NCBI GenBank assembly: GCA_017613335.1
Contig: JAGAEB010000067.1
Coordinates: 1-5,804 of the forward strand
DNA length: 5,804 bases
Source of the DNA: Methanosarcinaceae archaeon
GTDB taxonomy: Archaea > Halobacteriota > Methanosarcinia > Methanosarcinales > Methanosarcinaceae
Reading direction: 5' to 3'
Shown here piece after piece: positions 5,426-5,804 of this stretch (within the stretch, counting starts at the first letter, position 1; each line of letters starts with the position of its first letter). The translations under genes were made by a program, and so were the position numbers. The notes beneath the pieces are model-generated. The model had not been told where the DNA came from, ran no database searches, and saw only the letters and a program-made list of their open reading frames with translations.

Positions 5426-5430
5426 CCTCT
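5426..5430 (-). promoter_or_regulatory. Shine-Dalgarno sequence of the pyrophosphatase gene
   Basis: AGAGG on the - strand lies seven bases before the ATG at 5416-5418, a normal spacing. This implies a transcript with a 5' leader, in contrast to trm1 and the UPF0371 gene, which show no such site. Confidence 0.6.
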
Positions 5431-5456
5431 GGTTGATGAAAAATAAAATTGAATGA

Positions 5457-5493
5457 CTGACCTGTTCAGACAGATCCGAAATCAGACTGTCAG
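5457..5493. repeat. overlapping inverted repeats upstream of the pyrophosphatase gene
   Basis: Three short pairings compete: CTGAC/GTCAG (5457-5461 with 5489-5493), GACAG/CTGTC (5469-5473 with 5487-5491) and CTGT/ACAG (5462-5465 with 5470-5473). If transcription starts near 5486, only the last lies fully in the RNA. They may be operator-like at DNA level. I checked for the conserved fluoride-riboswitch pattern and did not find it. Confidence 0.35.
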
Positions 5494-5508
5494 AATAAGA
5501 CACCAATC

Positions 5509-5516
5509 TTATAATA
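5509..5516 (-). promoter_or_regulatory. candidate TATA element of the pyrophosphatase gene
   Basis: TATTATAA on the - strand would place the transcription start near 5486 and give a leader of about 67 bases, consistent with the Shine-Dalgarno sequence. A second AT-rich word, AATTTTATTTTT (5439-5450), is centred about 26 bases before the ATG and could drive a leaderless transcript instead. I cannot choose firmly between them. Confidence 0.4.
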
Positions 5517-5520
5517 GATT

Positions 5521-5668
5521 TTTCCGAAACTTTTCCCCTTTGTCGTTTTCCCGATTTCCCCCGGAAAATAAATCACAAAAATCCCCGGATACTGAACATA
5601 AACCGCAGTATCGCAGAAAAACAGAAAAATGCACAGCAGAACGAAAAATCTGCGACCGAAAAGAGCAG
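5521..5668. other. intergenic stretch without a gene
   Basis: No coding frame with protein-like content is supported on either strand. The stretch is rich in short CCGGAAAA and GCAGAAAAA words and carries a small inverted repeat ATCTGC/GCAGAT that ends at 5670 (5648-5653 with 5665-5670). Apparent - strand frames through this area and the repeat beyond it are low-complexity. Confidence 0.5.
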
Positions 5669-5804
5669 ATCTGTGAGCGAAGCGAACGTATCGCGAGCAA
5701 AGCGAGCGAAAACAAAGACAGTAAGGTGCATATAGAAAACGGAAAATCTGCGAGCGAAGCGAACAGATTTTGCGAACATATCGCGAGCAAAGCGAGCGAA
5801 AACA
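5669..5804. repeat. duplicated GAGCGAAGCGA-type intergenic repeat
   Basis: Two copies of a composite repeat are present. The first part, ATCTGYGAGCGAAGCGAAC, lies at 5669-5687 and 5746-5764 (18 of 19 identical). The second part, 26 bases starting TATCGCGAGC and ending GAAAACA, lies at 5689-5714 and 5779-5804, identical, and reaches the window edge. The parts are one base apart in copy 1 and 14 apart in copy 2, where the extra bases complete an 8-bp hairpin AAAATCTG/CAGATTTT (5743-5750 with 5764-5771). It looks like a dispersed intergenic repeat rather than a gene. Confidence 0.85.

Noticed and set aside
5419..5520. Fluoride riboswitch before the pyrophosphatase gene
   Set aside because: Pyrophosphatase genes can carry this riboswitch, but the conserved GGNGAUGGCAUUCC start and its pseudoknot partners are not present in the leader.
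5509..5790. 93-codon - strand frame at the right edge
   Set aside because: Its sequence is a low-complexity translation of the GAGCGAAGCGA-type repeat and AT-rich promoter DNA, with no family resemblance.

Overview
The window most likely comes from an anaerobic archaeon, probably a methanogen-like euryarchaeon of moderate GC content. The main evidence is a full-length tRNA guanine-26 dimethyltransferase (Trm1), an enzyme typical of archaea and eukaryotes and rare in bacteria. Two of the three complete genes also have an archaeal-type TATA element about 24-28 bases before the start codon and no Shine-Dalgarno sequence, which suggests leaderless transcripts. The other two proteins, a UPF0371/DUF1846 protein and a DHH-type manganese pyrophosphatase, belong to families well represented in Firmicutes, so some past exchange with bacteria is plausible. 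The species cannot be fixed from this sequence alone.

Layout, left to right: the last 16 codons of an unidentified + strand gene (1-51); a gene-free stretch ending in a strong hairpin/T-tract terminator (193-230) between convergent genes; trm1 on the - strand (272-1522) with its promoter and a 16-bp tandem duplication just upstream; a gene-poor interval of about 1 kb (1523-2559) with degenerate repeats, an 18-bp perfect palindrome, a 14-bp-stem hairpin, a possible small + strand transcript ending in a T9 terminator (2318-2353), and an array of eight 16-bp units (2379-2506); the UPF0371 gene on the - strand (2560-4086) with a TATA box; a spacer with an excellent terminator (4377-4424); the manganese pyrophosphatase gene on the - strand (4459-5418); and a right-hand intergenic region (5419-5804) with promoter-like sequence and a duplicated GAGCGAAGCGA-type repeat.

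The three complete genes all lie on the - strand. They are separated by long spacers, each with its own promoter candidate or terminator, so they look like independent housekeeping transcription units (tRNA modification, an unassigned conserved protein, pyrophosphate removal) rather than an operon. I see no defence system, mobile element, CRISPR array, tRNA or rRNA. The most unusual content is non-coding: the 16-bp U-tract array after the UPF0371 gene, an 11-mer shared by two promoters, bacterial-looking hairpin/T-tract terminators in an apparently archaeal genome, and a possible small RNA.
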